A stretch of 64,000 bases of DNA from JACCZX01 sp963801035 (GCA_963801035.1 CAWDDF010000003.1:682001-746000), one strand, 5' to 3'. Numbered from the stretch's first letter, positions 1-8,714 are shown. Translations and numbers: made by a program. The notes: generated by a model from the letters alone, not told the origin.

Positions 1-1026
1 ATCAATCAACGCTTCGACGATCTCGTGCGAGCGCTCGGGCGGGAAGCGCCAGTCGGTGGTGAATGCTGCCAGCAGAAACTTCGCGCGCGCCGGCTTTAGC
101 GCTGCCGCCAGATCACCATTGGTAGCCTTTGCAGGATCGAAATAGTCCAGCGCTCGCGTAATCAGCAGGTACGTGTTGGCGTCGAAATACTCTGAAAACT
201 TATCGCCCTGATAGCGCAGATAACGCTCGACTTCGAACTCTATCTCGTAGTGAAACTGGTAGTGGGCCTCGCGCATCGCCCGGCCGAATTTTTCTGCCAT
301 GTCTTCGCCGGACAAGTACGTGATGTGGCCGATCATCCGTGCCACTCGCAAGCCGCGCTTCGGCACCGTCCCATGCGCGTAATAGTCGCCGCCGTGAAAA
401 TCCGGATCCGAGCGGATCGCGGTCCGAGCGACTTCATTGAATGCGATGTTCTGCGCCGACAGTTTCGGTGCAGATGCGATTGCCACGCAGTGGCCGATGC
501 GCTCCGGGTATTGAATCGTCCAGGACAGCGCCTGCATTGCGCCAAGAGATCCGCCCATCACGGCAGCCCATCGTTCGATGCCGAGCATGTCGGCCAGCCG
601 GGCCTGCGCGTTGACCCAGTCTTCGACCGTTACGACCGGAAAGCTCGCTCCGTACGGCTTGCCGGATGACGGATCGAGCGACATCGGCCCAGTCGAACCA
701 AAGCACGACCCCAGATTGTTGACCCCGACGACGAAAAAACGGTTCGTATCAACCGGCTTTCCAGGACCAACCATGTTGTCCCACCATCCCAGCGCGCCCG
801 GATCGTCGGCATTTGTCCCGGCTACATGATGCGACGCGTTCAGCGCATGGCAAATGAGGACAGCATTGGTACGAGCCGCATTCAGCTCGCCATAGGTTTC
901 GCAGATCAGCGAGTAGCCATTGATCGCCGCGCCGCTCGACAGTTGCAGCGGAGCGTCGAATCGAAACAGCTTGGGCGTGACGATGCCGACCGAACCTGCG
1001 CTGATGGGATCCGACGGGGTGCTCAT
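1..1026 (-). CDS. metX: Homoserine O-acyltransferase MetX (3' end beyond window)
   Basis: This alpha/beta-hydrolase acylates homoserine as the first committed step of methionine synthesis in the cytoplasm. I read about 342 residues from ATG at 1026; the C-terminus lies beyond base 1. Visible family features are the N-terminal strand that reads LICETYGELNAA, NNLGSCFGSTGP, and the nucleophile elbow GGSLGAMQALSW, whose Ser is the catalytic residue. MetX of proteobacteria can use succinyl-CoA rather than acetyl-CoA; I cannot decide which from this sequence. No clear Shine-Dalgarno precedes the start, and an inverted repeat begins 7 bases upstream. It is divergent from the GST-liu run. In related genomes metW usually follows, which would lie to the left. 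Confidence 0.93.
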   Translation of the reverse strand, partial: MSTPSDPISAGSVGIVTPKLFRFDAPLQLSSGAAINGYSLICETYGELNAARTNAVLICHALNASHHVAGTNADDPGALGWWDNMVGPGKPVDTNRFFVVGVNNLGSCFGSTGPMSLDPSSGKPYGASFPVVTVEDWVNAQARLADMLGIERWAAVMGGSLGAMQALSWTIQYPERIGHCVAIASAPKLSAQNIAFNEVARTAIRSDPDFHGGDYYAHGTVPKRGLRVARMIGHITYLSGEDMAEKFGRAMREAHYQFHYEIEFEVERYLRYQGDKFSEYFDANTYLLITRALDYFDPAKATNGDLAAALKPARAKFLLAAFTTDWRFPPERSHEIVEALID

Positions 1027-1032
1027 TGCGGG

Positions 1033-1067
1033 CGAAGTTTGCCTGATACTCGCAATGGCAAACTTCG
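1033..1067. promoter_or_regulatory. 11-bp perfect inverted repeat between metX and the GST gene
   Basis: CGAAGTTTGCC at 1033-1043 is exactly mirrored by GGCAAACTTCG at 1057-1067, with a 13-base spacer. It fills most of the 77-base gap between the divergent metX and GST starts, so it is either a shared operator (the TTTGCC..GGCAAA core resembles a LysR-type spaced palindrome) or a hairpin in the metX leader. No regulator gene is adjacent. Confidence 0.5.
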
Positions 1068-1103
1068 GTCTGCTTGCAGTTTCGCTGCGTGAAGGGAGGA
1101 CTC

Positions 1104-1706
1104 GTGAGCTACGTTGTCTACGGAATGGCGTCGTCCGGCAACTGCCATAAGATCAAGATGGCGCTTGAGCACCTGCGTGTGCCGTACCAATGGCGCGAAA
1201 TCGATACGCTGAAGGGTGAAACTCGAACGCCGTCATTTCTCGCGATGAATCCTAACGGACAGGTACCGGTGCTGGCAGTCGACCAGAACACGTTCTTGTC
1301 CGAGTCGAATGCAATTCTCTGGTATCTCGCTGAAGGAACATCGCTGGTGCCGGAAGACAAGTTTCACCGTGCTCGCGTGCTGCAGTGGATGTTCTTCGAG
1401 CAGTACAGCCACGAGACAGCGATTGCGGTTGCGCGCTTTATACGAGTGTTTTTGAAGAAGCTCGATGATGCGCGTCTGCCCTCGTTGGAGAAGCGAGGTT
1501 ATGCAGCACTCGGCATCATGGACCGGCATCTGTCCGAACGCGCCGTTTTTGTCGGAGACGCGCTGTCGATTGCCGATCTGGCGTTGTTCGCTTACACACA
1601 CAAGGCAGACGAAGGCGGTTTTGATCTCGCGCCGTATCCTGCGGTCCGCTCGTGGCTTGCACGAGTCGCTGCAGCACCCGGTGTGTCGGAGATGCCGTCG
1701 CCATGA
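1104..1706 (+). CDS. Glutathione S-transferase family protein
   Basis: A 200-residue cytosolic GST. The N-terminal thioredoxin-like domain has SSGNCHK near residues 10-16, where a catalytic Ser/Cys is expected, NPNGQVPVL with the cis-Pro, and the ESNAILWYLAEG glutathione-binding motif. The all-helical C-terminal domain follows and includes FVGDALSIADLALFAY, the usual helix-capping N-box. I chose GTG at 1104 because GGAGGA lies at 1095-1100; longer starts have no ribosome site. Its stop overlaps the next start as ATGA, so it is co-transcribed with the DinB-like and liu genes. Such GSTs often accompany catabolic operons as detoxifying enzymes, but the substrate is unknown. Confidence 0.88.
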   Translation: MSYVVYGMASSGNCHKIKMALEHLRVPYQWREIDTLKGETRTPSFLAMNPNGQVPVLAVDQNTFLSESNAILWYLAEGTSLVPEDKFHRARVLQWMFFEQYSHETAIAVARFIRVFLKKLDDARLPSLEKRGYAALGIMDRHLSERAVFVGDALSIADLALFAYTHKADEGGFDLAPYPAVRSWLARVAAAPGVSEMPSP

Positions 1707-2305
1707 GTCTGTTGTTGCAGCATTTTCGAACGCTGGCACACGCGAATCGATTGGCCAATCATCGCCTGCTTGCCGCGTGCAGCCAGCTCACGCATGACGA
1801 ATTCAAGGCGCCCCGCACCAGCTTCTTTCCCAGCCTGTGGGCGACGTTGAATCACATATTGATCGTCGATTGGTATTACATCGCAGCGCTGTACTGCGAG
1901 CGGGATATGCGGCGCGCATTCGCGTCCGAGACACCGTATGACGACATGCCAGCGCTCGCTTCGGCACAGGTGAAGTCAGACCAGCGGCTGATCGACTGGT
2001 GTGACGCTGCAGACGATGCAGCGCTGGAAGCGATGGTAGAGATGGACCGCGAGACGTTCGTGCAGCGCGATCTTGCGCGGCATGTGCTGATGCACTTGCT
2101 GACGCATCAGATTCACCATCGCGGTCAGGCGCACGCGATGCTTGCCGGCACCGCAATCAAGCCGCCGCAGCTCGACGAGTTCTTGATGCCGAGCGAAACA
2201 CATTTCCGCACCGATGACCTGGCTGCGCTCGGCTGGACCGAAGATGATCTGTTTGGACGGCAGCGCGAGGCGCCAGGCAAGCCTGCCACTAACATACGAC
2301 CATGA
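1703..2305 (+). CDS. DinB-family metal-binding four-helix protein
   Basis: A 200-residue protein of the DinB/YfiT-like superfamily. Metal-ligand histidines are visible in LWATLNHILIVDWYY (first His) and in LLTHQIHHRGQAHAML (HxxxH near residues 145-155), matching the three-His site of the fold. Members include thiol-dependent transferases and many proteins of unknown role. The start ATG overlaps the GST stop and its own stop overlaps the liuB start, also as ATGA, so three genes are translationally coupled. Pairing with a GST hints at thiol-dependent chemistry, which is inference only. Confidence 0.85.
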   Translation: MSLLLQHFRTLAHANRLANHRLLAACSQLTHDEFKAPRTSFFPSLWATLNHILIVDWYYIAALYCERDMRRAFASETPYDDMPALASAQVKSDQRLIDWCDAADDAALEAMVEMDRETFVQRDLARHVLMHLLTHQIHHRGQAHAMLAGTAIKPPQLDEFLMPSETHFRTDDLAALGWTEDDLFGRQREAPGKPATNIRP

Positions 2306-3909
2306 GTGTTCTCGACACAAGGTTCAACGCGCGGAGCGATGAGGTTCAGGCCAATGTGCAGGCGATGCGTGCGCAGGTCGCCGATCTGAAGGACAAGGTC
2401 ACGGCGATTGCCGCCGGCGGTGGTGAGCAGGCGCGTACCAAACACATCGCTCGCGGCAAGCTGTTGCCGCGCGATCGCGTGCAGATGCTGCTCGATCCCG
2501 GCACGCCGTTTCTCGAGTTGTCGCAACTTGCCGCCTACGGCATGTACGACGACGCCGCGCCGTCGGCAGGCATCATCACGGGCGTCGGCAAGGTCGCTGG
2601 CCGCGAGTGCGTGATCGTTTGCAACGATGCAACGGTCAAGGGCGGCACCTACTATCCGATTACCGTAAAAAAACATCTGCGCGCACAGGAGATCGCGCGG
2701 GAAAATCGGCTGGCGTGTATCTACCTTGTCGATTCCGGTGGCGCCAATCTTCCGAACCAGGACGATGTCTTTCCGGACCGCGAGCATTTCGGCCGCATCT
2801 TTTTCAATCAGGCGACGTTATCGGCTGCCGGCATTCCGCAAGTTGCGGTAGTAATGGGATCGTGTACGGCGGGCGGTGCATACGTGCCCGCAATGAGCGA
2901 CGAGTCGATCATCGTTGCGAACCAGGGAACGATTTTTCTCGGCGGCCCTCCGCTGGTCAAGGCCGCTACCGGCGAAGTCGTCAGTACCGAAGAGCTGGGT
3001 GGTGGCGATGTTCATACGCGGTTATCGGGTGTCGCTGATCACCTTGCGGCGAACGATGCGCACGCGCTTGCACTGGCGCGCCGCATCATGGCCACGACCA
3101 ACTACGTCAAACCGGTCGCGCTGGATATCCGCGAGCCGCGGCCACCGAAGCACGATCCTGCCGATCTGTACGGCGTCATTCCAACCGACACGCGCCGTCC
3201 ATACGACGTCCGCGAGGTCATTGCACGCATCGTCGATGCTTCGGAGCTCGACGAATGGAAGGCTCGCTACGCAACGACGCTGGTGACCGGGTTTGCCTGG
3301 ATCGAAGGCATGCCGGTCGGAATCATTGCGAACAACGGCATCTTGTTTTCCGAAAGCGCGCAGAAAGCGGCGCACTTTATCGAACTTTGCTGCCAGCGCA
3401 AGGTACCGCTTGTGTTCTTGCAGAACATCAGCGGCTTCATGGTCGGCCGCAAATACGAAAACGAAGGCATCGCTCGCCACGGCGCCAAGATGGTGACCGC
3501 TGTGGCGTGCGCTCAAGTCCCGAAATTCACGGTGATCATTGGCGGCAGCTTCGGTGCCGGCAACTACGGGATGTGCGGTCGTGCCTACTCGCCACGTTTT
3601 TTGTGGATGTGGCCGAATGCGCGGATCAATGTGATGGGTGGCGAACAGGCGGCGAGTGTGCTGGCCACCGTCAAGCGCGACGGAATCGAATCCCGCGGCG
3701 GTGCATGGAGCAAGAGCGAAGAAGCCGCATTCAAGGCGCCGATCCTCGAGCAGTTCGAGCATCAGGGACACCCGTACTACGCCAGCGCACGACTATGGGA
3801 CGACGGTGTCATCGACCCACTCGATACTCGGATGTGTCTCGCGCTCGGGCTGTCGGCGGCGATGAACGCGCCGATTCCGGAAACGAAGTTTGGCGTGTTC
3901 AGGATGTAA
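2302..3909 (+). CDS. liuB: Methylcrotonyl-CoA carboxylase, carboxyltransferase (beta) subunit
   Basis: A 535-residue carboxyltransferase that moves CO2 from biotin to 3-methylcrotonyl-CoA in leucine/isovalerate degradation. The two crotonase-like halves are present: KGGTYYPITVKKHLRAQEIA and VMGSCTAGGAYVPAMSDE in the first, and NISGFMVGRKYE, IIGGSFGAGNYGMCGRAY and NVMGGEQAASVL in the second. These match the MCC beta family closely in order and length. Start ATG overlaps the DinB stop. Its partner alpha subunit is liuD further right, and the acyl-CoA dehydrogenase and hydratase of the same pathway sit between. A geranyl-CoA carboxylase beta is the alternative, made less likely by the HMG-CoA lyase nearby. 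Confidence 0.93.
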   Translation: MSVLDTRFNARSDEVQANVQAMRAQVADLKDKVTAIAAGGGEQARTKHIARGKLLPRDRVQMLLDPGTPFLELSQLAAYGMYDDAAPSAGIITGVGKVAGRECVIVCNDATVKGGTYYPITVKKHLRAQEIARENRLACIYLVDSGGANLPNQDDVFPDREHFGRIFFNQATLSAAGIPQVAVVMGSCTAGGAYVPAMSDESIIVANQGTIFLGGPPLVKAATGEVVSTEELGGGDVHTRLSGVADHLAANDAHALALARRIMATTNYVKPVALDIREPRPPKHDPADLYGVIPTDTRRPYDVREVIARIVDASELDEWKARYATTLVTGFAWIEGMPVGIIANNGILFSESAQKAAHFIELCCQRKVPLVFLQNISGFMVGRKYENEGIARHGAKMVTAVACAQVPKFTVIIGGSFGAGNYGMCGRAYSPRFLWMWPNARINVMGGEQAASVLATVKRDGIESRGGAWSKSEEAAFKAPILEQFEHQGHPYYASARLWDDGVIDPLDTRMCLALGLSAAMNAPIPETKFGVFRM

Positions 3910-3935
3910 ATGCGGCATGTGATGCATCGAATGCG

Positions 3936-5090
3936 ATGAACACCAGCGCTCACACGCGTCCCGAGCACGAAGACCTTCGCCGGCAAATCTCACGCTTTAT
4001 CGCGAGCGAAGTCGAGCCGCACGCACTTGAATGGGACGAAGCCGGCTCGACGCCGCGCGACATATTGCGAAAAATGGGCAAGCTCGGATGGCTTGGCCTG
4101 ATGTATTCGCCGGAATACGGCGGCGCGGGCGCCGATATGACGACCAACGTCGTGTTTCAGGAGGCATTGTCGCGTGCGACTTCCGGCGGATTCGTGATCA
4201 CGGTGCTGGTGCACACCGACATGGCGAGCCCTCATCTTGCACACGCGGGAAGCGCCGAACAGAAACAGCGCTGGCTTCCGCAGGTGATTTCGGGTGAGCT
4301 GATCACTGCGGTGGCAGTGACCGAACCCGACGCCGGTTCCGACGTAGCGGCAATCAGGACGCAAGCGAAGCGGGATGGCGACGGCTGGACGCTCAACGGC
4401 AGCAAGATGTTCATCACCAACGGCGTTCATGCCGATTTGGTGTTCGTCGCCGCGCGTACCGATGCGAACGCAAAGGGTTCACGCGGCCTGTCGATCTTCG
4501 CGGTAACAAAAGGGACGCCGGGTTTCAGGGTCGGCCGCGCGTTGAAGAAAAGCGGATGGCTCGCTTCCGATACGGCGGAGTTGGTGTTCGAAGACTGCCG
4601 CATTCCTGGCGATCAGTTGATCGGTGACGAAAATTCCGGTTTCTACGCGATCATGCGCAACTTTCAGACAGAGCGAATCGCGCTTGGCTCGATGGCGGTC
4701 GGGCATTGTCTGACGGCACTAGACCTTGCCTATCGCTACGTGAACGAGCGCAAAGCGTTCGGCGGCGCATTATGGGAAAAGCAAACGGTTCGACAGCAGC
4801 TCTCGATGCTCGCCGCCAAGACCGAAGCCGCGCGCCAGTTGCTGTATCACTGCGCTTGGATGGTCGATCAGCAGCACGATGCCGTGCGCGAAGTTTCAAT
4901 GCTGAAAGCGCTGACTGGCGAGTTGGTCAATGAAGTTACCTACACGTGCCAGCAGTTTCACGGTGGCATGGGTTACATGCGCGAAAGCGCCATCGAGCGG
5001 CTGGTGCGCGATGCACGCGTATTGGCTATCGGCGGCGGTGCCACGGAGGTGATGCTCGAGGAGGTGGCGAAGCGATGGCAGCCAGCATGA
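3936..5090 (+). CDS. Acyl-CoA dehydrogenase, probably isovaleryl-CoA dehydrogenase role
   Basis: A 384-residue FAD-dependent acyl-CoA dehydrogenase. N-terminal helices run to about residue 120; the FAD/substrate signature AVTEPDAGSDVAA is at 127-139 and FITNG at 159-163. The C-terminal domain ends in RDARVLAIGGGATEVMLEE. The Glu that is catalytic in medium-chain enzymes is Gly here; instead Glu246 in QTERIAL falls where isovaleryl- and long-chain enzymes carry the base. Position between liuB and liuC suggests it makes methylcrotonyl-CoA from isovaleryl-CoA. The C-terminal sequence also resembles the citronellyl-CoA (Atu) type, so the substrate is not certain. ATG 3936 is 26 bases after the liuB stop. 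Confidence 0.85.
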   Translation: MNTSAHTRPEHEDLRRQISRFIASEVEPHALEWDEAGSTPRDILRKMGKLGWLGLMYSPEYGGAGADMTTNVVFQEALSRATSGGFVITVLVHTDMASPHLAHAGSAEQKQRWLPQVISGELITAVAVTEPDAGSDVAAIRTQAKRDGDGWTLNGSKMFITNGVHADLVFVAARTDANAKGSRGLSIFAVTKGTPGFRVGRALKKSGWLASDTAELVFEDCRIPGDQLIGDENSGFYAIMRNFQTERIALGSMAVGHCLTALDLAYRYVNERKAFGGALWEKQTVRQQLSMLAAKTEAARQLLYHCAWMVDQQHDAVREVSMLKALTGELVNEVTYTCQQFHGGMGYMRESAIERLVRDARVLAIGGGATEVMLEEVAKRWQPA

Positions 5091-5121
5091 ATCTATTTCT
5101 CAGGCCTTGTTTGCAATCTAG

Positions 5122-5949
5122 ATGAAATTCGAAACTTTGGAAGTCAGCGTCAATCATCGCGTTGCGGTCATCTGGCTCGCGCGCGAAAAGGTGCGCAACG
5201 CGTTCAACGAAGTATCGATCGCGGACCTGACGGCGGCGTTCGAACAACTCGGACACGATGACGAGGTGCGCGCGATCGTGCTCGCGGCGCGGGGGCCAGC
5301 GTTCTGCGCCGGCGCCGACCTCGATTGGATGCGGCGCATGGCGGAATACTCGAAGGCCGAGAATCAAGCCGATGCGATGAAGCTCGCAACGATGCTGCGC
5401 ACGATCTACGAATGCCCAAAGCCGGTCATCGCCCGCGTGCACGGCGATGTGTATGCCGGCGGCGTCGGGCTGGTTGCCGCGTGCGATATTTCGGTGGCGT
5501 CATTGGATGCAAATTTCTGCCTGTCCGAAACCAAGCTTGGGCTGATCCCCGCCACGGTGGGGCCATATGTGTTGCGTGCGATGCACGCCAACATCGCGCG
5601 GCGCTACTTCCTGACGGCGGAGAAATTCACTGCAGGAGAAGCGTATCGGATCGGACTTGTGCATGACATAACACCGCCCGAGGAGCTGGACGGCAAGGTC
5701 AACGAAATTCTTGGTGCGTTGATGTTGACTAGTCAACACGCCGTCACCGAAGCCAAGCGACTGGTACACGACCTGACGGCACGGACGATCGATGACACGC
5801 TGGTCGCCGATACGGCACGGCGCATCGCAGATATTCGCACCAGCGAGGATGGACGCGAAGGTGTCCGCTCGTTTCTTGACAAGCGCAAGCCGCGGTGGGT
5901 TCTCGACTACGAAGCGATGGTTGAAGAGGACGACGACGAGCAAGAGTGA
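5122..5949 (+). CDS. liuC: Methylglutaconyl-CoA hydratase (crotonase family)
   Basis: A 275-residue crotonase that hydrates 3-methylglutaconyl-CoA to HMG-CoA, the step after the carboxylase. Oxyanion-hole segments are visible as GPAFCAGADLDWM and HGDVYAGGVGLVAACD, and SETKLGLIPATVGPYV is the segment typical of the methylglutaconyl-CoA hydratase subgroup. The start follows the dehydrogenase stop by 31 bases. The C-terminus is acidic (EEDDDEQE). The stop overlaps the DUF4126 start. Regulation is not visible here; expression presumably depends on a promoter upstream of the GST gene. Confidence 0.9.
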   Translation: MKFETLEVSVNHRVAVIWLAREKVRNAFNEVSIADLTAAFEQLGHDDEVRAIVLAARGPAFCAGADLDWMRRMAEYSKAENQADAMKLATMLRTIYECPKPVIARVHGDVYAGGVGLVAACDISVASLDANFCLSETKLGLIPATVGPYVLRAMHANIARRYFLTAEKFTAGEAYRIGLVHDITPPEELDGKVNEILGALMLTSQHAVTEAKRLVHDLTARTIDDTLVADTARRIADIRTSEDGREGVRSFLDKRKPRWVLDYEAMVEEDDDEQE

Positions 5950-6581
5950 TGCAGACGTTCGACCTTCCGCAACTGATTGCGCTGGCTACCGTGCTGGGCT
6001 TTGCGAGCGGCATACGGCTGTACGCGGTGCTGCTTATTGCAGGCTTGGTGGGCTACGCTGGCTGGGTTGAACTGCCGGGCGGTCTGGCAATTCTGCAGCA
6101 CCCGTGGGTGCTCGCGGCGTCGGGTGCCATGTTCGTCGTCGAATTTGTTGCCGACAAGATCCCCGGCGTCGACACGGTTTGGGACTCGATTCAGACTTTC
6201 GTTCGAATTCCAGCGGGCGCTGCCTTGGCGGCCGGCGTGTTCGGCGGCATGGACAACGCCGTCTGGACGACTGTCGCCGCAATCGTCGGTGGCTCGCTCG
6301 CAGCTACGAGCCACTTCACGAAGGCGGGTACGCGCGCTGCAGCGAACACCTCGCCGGAGCCGTTCTCGAATTTTGGCCTGTCGGTGGTGGAAGATGTCGG
6401 CACGGCGGGACTGATGTGGCTTGTTCTCAGCTATCCGCTGATCGCGCTCGGCGTCGTCATCGTGCTACTGATGCTTGCGATCTGGCTCTTACCCAAGCTA
6501 ATGCGCTTCCTTGCACGCATCGTCCGCAAGCTGTTCGCAATTCCCGCCGATCGTCATGTTCAGCAAAATACTCATCGCTAA
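5949..6581 (+). CDS. DUF4126 family membrane protein
   Basis: A 210-residue inner-membrane protein of unknown function. Hydrophobic segments lie near residues 8-35, 48-65, 75-115 and 155-185, with the family-typical GFASGIRLYAVLL near the start and FSNFGLSVVEDVGTAGL before the last segment. It starts at ATG 5949, overlapping the liuC stop (a GTG at 5946 is also possible). Its last nine codons are shared, in another frame, with a 36-base copy of the start of liuD, so the C-terminal tail HVQQNTHR may be an acquired extension. Insertion of a DUF4126 gene in a liu run is unusual and unexplained. Confidence 0.82.
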   Translation: MQTFDLPQLIALATVLGFASGIRLYAVLLIAGLVGYAGWVELPGGLAILQHPWVLAASGAMFVVEFVADKIPGVDTVWDSIQTFVRIPAGAALAAGVFGGMDNAVWTTVAAIVGGSLAATSHFTKAGTRAAANTSPEPFSNFGLSVVEDVGTAGLMWLVLSYPLIALGVVIVLLMLAIWLLPKLMRFLARIVRKLFAIPADRHVQQNTHR

Positions 6582-6591
6582 CCGCGGGGAC
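6556..6591 (+). pseudogene. Relic copy of the liuD (biotin carboxylase) start
   Basis: In a frame different from DUF4126, bases 6556-6591 read ATG then FSKILIANRGD. The true liuD start 107 bases later reads MFNKILIANRGE. By eye 30 of 36 bases agree, and similarity stops abruptly after this. It is best read as a leftover of a duplicated or replaced biotin carboxylase gene. A GCAGC-TTCG-GCTGC hairpin follows at 6595-6608. Confidence 0.6.
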
Positions 6592-6662
6592 CGAGCAGCT
6601 TCGGCTGCGAGCTACATATCGCTGGCATGCGCAGCATGCAGGCGACTTCTCCGCGTGTGACC

Positions 6663-8714
6663 ATGTTCAACAAAATTCTGATCGCTAATCGCGGAGAAAT
6701 CGCTTGCCGCGTGATGACCACGGCGCGGCGGATGGGAATTCGCACCGTTGCGGTGTACTCGGACGCGGACGCGAACAGCCGGCACGTAGCGATGGCCGAC
6801 GAAGCGGTGCGCATCGGGCCAGCGCCTGCGAGTGAAAGCTATCTGCGCAGCGATCGGATCGTAGCGGCCGTCAATGCGACCGGTGCCGATGCGGTCCACC
6901 CGGGTTATGGATTTCTTTCCGAGAATGAAGCGTTTGCGCAGTCGCTTGCCGCCGCGAAGGTCACCTTCATCGGCCCGCCCCCCTCGGCGATTCATGCGAT
7001 GGGCAGCAAGAGCGAAGCCAAAAAACTGATGGAACGCGCCAAGGTGCCGCTGGTTCCGGGCTATCACGGCGACTCGCAGCAGCTCGATCTGCTGCAGAAG
7101 GAAGCGAACCGCATCGGTTATCCCGTGCTGATCAAGGCAAGTGCGGGCGGCGGCGGCAAAGGCATGCGCGTCGTAACCCGTTCTGAGGAGTTCGCGGCAT
7201 CGCTCACTTCGTGCCAGCGCGAAGCAAAGGCCTCGTTCGGCGATGATCATGTGCTGATCGAAAGATACGTGCAGAGGCCACGGCACATCGAGATTCAGGT
7301 CTTTGCCGACAGTCACGGCAACGCCGTCAGCTTGTTTGAGCGCGACTGCTCGGTGCAGCGCCGGCATCAGAAGATCATTGAAGAAGCGCCCGCACCTGGC
7401 ATGACCGCAGCACGCCGCCGCGCGATGGGCGAAGCGGCAGTCGCGGCAGCGAAGGCGGTCGGCTACGTTGGCGCTGGGACCGTCGAGTTCATCGCCGATC
7501 CGACCGGCGAGTTCTTCTTCATGGAGATGAACACGCGGCTGCAGGTCGAGCATCCGGTTACCGAGATGATCACCGGTTATGACCTGGTCGAATGGCAACT
7601 GCGCGTGGCCGACGGCGAAGCTTTGAACGACATGGTCCCCGATCTGCAGCAGCAACTTGCGATCCGTGGTCACTCGTTCGAAGCGCGTATCTATGCCGAG
7701 AATCCCGAAAAAGGATTTCTGCCCTCAACGGGAAGAATTTTGCATCTGGCGCAACCGAGCGCCGTCGAATTTCGACGCAACCACGATGACAACGGGTTCC
7801 ACGATCCTGCACCGGTGCGCGTCGATGCCGGCGTCCGCGCCGGCGATCAGATCACGCCGTACTACGACCCGATGATCGCGAAGCTGATTGTCTGGGGCGA
7901 GGATCGGCCGCATGCGTTAGCGCGCATGCACGCCGCGCTGACTGATTTTCATATCGTCGGAGTTGCTAACAACGTCGACTTTCTGTCGCGTTTGGTTTCC
8001 AACGATGCGTTCGCTCGCGGCGACGTGCATACGGGTCTGATTGAGCAGGAGCGCGAGCGTCTGTTTCCGAACGCCGATCGCGACCAGCCGCAATCACCCA
8101 CCTTGCACGCGACACTCGCATTCGCTTGCGCCCGCATACTGGGCGATGAATTGCGCATCGCCGCTCGCGACCCATGGAGCTCGCCGCACGGGTGGCGGCT
8201 GAACACGACCTACCGGCGAACGATCACGCTGAATTCCGCTGACGCCGCACACGATGTCGTCATCGAATACGCACGCGACGGCTACGTGTTCCACTATGCT
8301 GGCAGCAGCACGCCCTTGGCGTTCACGGCCGATGCCGGATCGAGCATGTCGATGCGCTTCGGCGAACACACGTGGACGGCCGACGTCGTGCGCGCCGGCG
8401 ATGAGCTGCACATATTTCACAACGGCCGCCACCGCGTGCTCGCAGTGGCCGACGTCATCGCGCAATCAGCCGCCGCCGAGGTCAATACCGGCCGGCTAAC
8501 CGCACCGATGCCCGGCAAGCTGATCGCGGTCCATGCCGCTAGCGGCAGTCGTGTCAAACGCGGTGCGCCTTTGTTGGTGATGGAAGCGATGAAAATGGAG
8601 CACACGATTGTTGCTCCAGCCGATGGTCTGGTCAGCGAAGTCCTGTACGTAGTGGGCGATCAGGTAATCGAAGGCGCCGAGCTGGTGCGCTTCGAGTCTG
8701 CAGAATCGGGCTGA
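6663..8714 (+). CDS. liuD: Methylcrotonyl-CoA carboxylase, biotin carboxylase/carrier (alpha) subunit
   Basis: A 683-residue biotin-dependent carboxylase subunit. Order: N-terminal domain starting KILIANRGEIACRV; ATP-grasp with the Gly-rich loop KASAGGGGKGMRVV near 157-170 and FMEMNTRLQVEHPVTE near 287-302; C-terminal biotin carboxylase domain; a linker domain; and the biotinyl domain with AMKMEH, the biotin acceptor being Lys644. Length and layout are those of MCC alpha, and liuB is the matching beta. ATG 6663 is chosen because the family starts exactly there; the ribosome site is weak. The 3' end overlaps the convergent permease gene by 55 bases. Confidence 0.94.
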   Translation: MFNKILIANRGEIACRVMTTARRMGIRTVAVYSDADANSRHVAMADEAVRIGPAPASESYLRSDRIVAAVNATGADAVHPGYGFLSENEAFAQSLAAAKVTFIGPPPSAIHAMGSKSEAKKLMERAKVPLVPGYHGDSQQLDLLQKEANRIGYPVLIKASAGGGGKGMRVVTRSEEFAASLTSCQREAKASFGDDHVLIERYVQRPRHIEIQVFADSHGNAVSLFERDCSVQRRHQKIIEEAPAPGMTAARRRAMGEAAVAAAKAVGYVGAGTVEFIADPTGEFFFMEMNTRLQVEHPVTEMITGYDLVEWQLRVADGEALNDMVPDLQQQLAIRGHSFEARIYAENPEKGFLPSTGRILHLAQPSAVEFRRNHDDNGFHDPAPVRVDAGVRAGDQITPYYDPMIAKLIVWGEDRPHALARMHAALTDFHIVGVANNVDFLSRLVSNDAFARGDVHTGLIEQERERLFPNADRDQPQSPTLHATLAFACARILGDELRIAARDPWSSPHGWRLNTTYRRTITLNSADAAHDVVIEYARDGYVFHYAGSSTPLAFTADAGSSMSMRFGEHTWTADVVRAGDELHIFHNGRHRVLAVADVIAQSAAAEVNTGRLTAPMPGKLIAVHAASGSRVKRGAPLLVMEAMKMEHTIVAPADGLVSEVLYVVGDQVIEGAELVRFESAESG

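Noticed and set aside
1027..1103. SAM-type riboswitch upstream of metX
   Set aside because: The gap to the divergent gene is only 77 bases and shows only a simple inverted repeat, with no pseudoknot or riboswitch core.
6612..7673. Long minus-strand reading frame opposite liuD (353 codons)
   Set aside because: It is a shadow of the conserved biotin carboxylase frame; no ribosome site or family match.
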